From an uncultured Collinsella sp. (GTDB taxonomy: Bacteria; Actinomycetota; Coriobacteriia; Coriobacteriales; Coriobacteriaceae): a stretch of 7,215 bases of DNA. Below the pieces are notes generated by a model. It was not told the origin of the DNA, did not search any database, and saw only the letters and a list, made by a program, of their open reading frames with translations. Below are positions 5,823 to 7,215 of the stretch, in pieces. A program made the position numbers and the translations under genes. How positions within the stretch are numbered: position 1 is the stretch's first letter; each line of letters begins with the position of its first letter. The stretch covers positions 1-7,215 of the forward strand of contig CABSZR010000069.1 in the NCBI GenBank assembly GCA_902482185.1, given 5' to 3'.

Positions 5823-6662
5823 ATGTATAAGATCCTGGAGAAGACGCAGTTCTCGGAGAAGGTGTTCAAGTTCCGCATCGAGGCGCCCGCAATCGCCAAG
5901 CATGCGCACGCTGGACAGTTCCTCATGGTTCGCGCCAATGAGACGGGCGAGCGTGTCCCGTTTACCCTGGCCGGCTGGAACGGTGACGAGGGCTGGGTCG
6001 AGTTCATCTTCATGGTGATCGGCAAGACCACCGAGATGCTGTCCACATACGAGGCCGGCGAGTCGCTGCGCGACGTCGTGGGCCCGCTGGGCGTTCCCAC
6101 CGAGATGGCCGAGGGCCCCTGCGCCGTCATTGGCGGCGGCGTCGGCCTGGCAATTGCCTTCCCGGTCGCCAAGCACCTGGTCGAGACCGGTCATGAGGTC
6201 CACGCCATCATGGGCGCTCGCACCAAGGACCTCCTGCTCATGGAGGACCAGTTCCGCGAGCTCCTCGACGAGGACCACATCCACATCACCACTGACGACG
6301 GCTCCTACGGCGAGCAGGGCGTTGTCACCGCTCCGCTGGAGCGCCTGCTGCAGGACAAGGCCGTGAGCCAGGTCTTCTGCGTCGGCCCCGTTCCGATGAT
6401 GAAGTTCTCGACCCTCACCGCCCAGAAGTACGACACCCCCATCACCGCGTCGCTCAACCCCATCATGGTTGACGGCACCGGTATGTGCGGCTGCTGCCGC
6501 GTCGAGGTGGGCGGCGTGACCAAGTTCGCTTGCGTCGACGGCCCCGACTTCGATGCCACCCTGGTCGACTGGGATGACCTTCGTGCCCGCCAGGCCGCTT
6601 ACCGTTCCGAAGAGGGCGCGTCCCTCAAGGCCTATGAGGAAAAGAGCTGCGCATGCCACTAG
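5823..6662 (+). CDS. nfnA: NfnA: FAD/[2Fe-2S] subunit of NADH-dependent ferredoxin:NADP+ oxidoreductase
   Basis: Small subunit of the electron-bifurcating transhydrogenase NfnAB, which reduces ferredoxin and NAD+ with NADPH or runs in reverse to make NADPH; cytoplasmic. It has 279 residues, normal for the family (also named sulfide/dihydroorotate dehydrogenase-like FAD/NAD-binding protein). Seen: the FAD-binding RVPFT (44-48), GKTTEML, NAD-binding GGGVGLA (104-110), GPVPMM (188-193), and the [2Fe-2S] loop DGTGMCGCCR (D217, C222, C225) with C237 in KFACVDGPDFD. An additional C224 stands where Ala is common. In known NfnA the cluster is held by three Cys and one Asp, which fits D217, C222, C225 and C237. 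The start at ATG 5823 has GAGAGGGG 4 bases upstream. It overlaps nfnB by 10 bases, so the pair should be co-translated. A PyrK-like role is less likely because of the nfnB partner. Confidence 0.93.
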   Translation: MYKILEKTQFSEKVFKFRIEAPAIAKHAHAGQFLMVRANETGERVPFTLAGWNGDEGWVEFIFMVIGKTTEMLSTYEAGESLRDVVGPLGVPTEMAEGPCAVIGGGVGLAIAFPVAKHLVETGHEVHAIMGARTKDLLLMEDQFRELLDEDHIHITTDDGSYGEQGVVTAPLERLLQDKAVSQVFCVGPVPMMKFSTLTAQKYDTPITASLNPIMVDGTGMCGCCRVEVGGVTKFACVDGPDFDATLVDWDDLRARQAAYRSEEGASLKAYEEKSCACH

Positions 6663-7215
6663 TTAACGGTCGTTTCGTTGCCGATATGAAGTCGCCCCGC
6701 ACCCCCGATAACGAGGAGCCGGCTGCCGAGCGCGCCTGCGACTTCCGTCCCGTCGACAAGGGCTTCACCAAGGAGATGGCGCTGGCCGAGGCCGAGCGCT
6801 GCCTCAACTGCAAGAAGCCGTTCTGTGTTGAGGGCTGCCCCGTCAACATCAACATCCCCCGCTTTATCGAGCAGATCCGCGCGAAGGACTTCGGCGGCGC
6901 CCTCGATACCATCCGCGAGGACTCCATGCTTCCCGCCATCTGCGGCCGCGTCTGCCCGCAGGAGAACCAGTGCGAGGGCAAGTGCATCCGTGGTAAAAAG
7001 TCCGAGCCCGTGGCCATCGGCCAGCTCGAGCGCTTCCTGGGTGACCGCCCCGAGCTCGCCTCCACGCCCAAGATGGCTCCCAAGAACGGCAAGAAGGTCG
7101 CCGTCGTCGGCTCCGGCCCGTCCGGCATCACCTGCGCCGGCGAGCTCGCCCGCAACGGCTTTGACGTTACCGTCTTCGAGGCATTCTTCACCGGTGGCGG
7201 CGTGCTGGTCTACGG
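6653..7215 (+). CDS. nfnB: NfnB: large subunit of the Nfn transhydrogenase / GltD-like oxidoreductase (N-terminal part)
   Basis: Large subunit partner of NfnA, often annotated as NADPH-dependent glutamate synthase (GltA-like). It carries two [4Fe-4S] clusters and the FAD at which electrons bifurcate. Only 187 codons of an expected 460-500 lie inside the window. Seen: two cysteine groups, C50-x2-C53-x4-C58-x3-C62 in CLNCKKPFCVEGCP, and C97, C101, C107 and C111 in ICGRVCPQENQCEGKC; then the dinucleotide fold VVGSGPSG (151-158) and GGGVLVYG (181-188) at the right edge. ATG 6653 is the start: it overlaps the nfnA stop (ATGCCACTAG) and keeps the conserved N-terminal helix before the Cys groups. 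A later in-frame ATG at residue 12 is possible. The nfnA neighbour points to Nfn over a true glutamate synthase small subunit, as no gltB-type gene is beside it. Confidence 0.92.
   Translation, partial: MPLVNGRFVADMKSPRTPDNEEPAAERACDFRPVDKGFTKEMALAEAERCLNCKKPFCVEGCPVNINIPRFIEQIRAKDFGGALDTIREDSMLPAICGRVCPQENQCEGKCIRGKKSEPVAIGQLERFLGDRPELASTPKMAPKNGKKVAVVGSGPSGITCAGELARNGFDVTVFEAFFTGGGVLVY

Noticed and set aside
5445..6659. 404-codon open frame on the minus strand
   Set aside because: It lies antisense to nfnA, and its end runs through the palindromic element. The translation is Gly/Ala/Val/Asp-rich with no family signature, as expected from the G/C-rich third positions of the real gene.

Overview
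The window looks like a chromosomal segment from a high-GC anaerobic actinobacterium. The gene content fits the class Coriobacteriia, and Collinsella is my best guess. The reasons are the strong G/C preference at third codon positions, the glmU-prs-pth neighbourhood typical of Gram-positive bacteria, an ECF-type vitamin transporter module, and an NfnAB-type bifurcating transhydrogenase as found in anaerobes. The genus is inferred from protein character and not from any marker gene.

Layout. Positions 1-1791 (minus strand) hold an ECF transporter module: the transmembrane scaffold EcfT, then an ATPase EcfA that overlaps it and runs off the left edge. A divergent spacer (1792-1984) holds a plausible minus-strand promoter. 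The plus strand then carries glmU (1985-3397), closed by an intrinsic terminator; prs (3590-4576), followed by a long nested hairpin; and pth (4819-5448), followed by a 198-bp palindromic element with a perfect 16-bp terminator stem inside it. After a perfect TATAAT box and a highly foldable leader comes the operon nfnA (5823-6662) and nfnB (6653 to the right edge), whose ends overlap by 10 bases.

How the genes work together. GlmU makes UDP-GlcNAc for peptidoglycan. Prs makes PRPP for nucleotides, histidine and tryptophan. Pth recycles peptidyl-tRNA. These are housekeeping genes, and each seems to be its own transcription unit despite the conserved order. NfnAB couples NADH, ferredoxin and NADP+ and so supplies NADPH in anaerobes. 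EcfA and EcfT form the energising half of a vitamin or metal importer; no substrate-binding S component is visible.

The genes are ordinary. The unusual material is between them: (1) the 5451-5648 palindromic element, with 39-nt arms of which 32 positions match; (2) the 4600-4704 nested hairpin, in the place where related genomes often carry the ctc/rplY gene; and (3) the nfn leader, with an early terminator-like hairpin and competing downstream hairpins. No tRNA, rRNA, CRISPR array, transposase or phage gene was seen.
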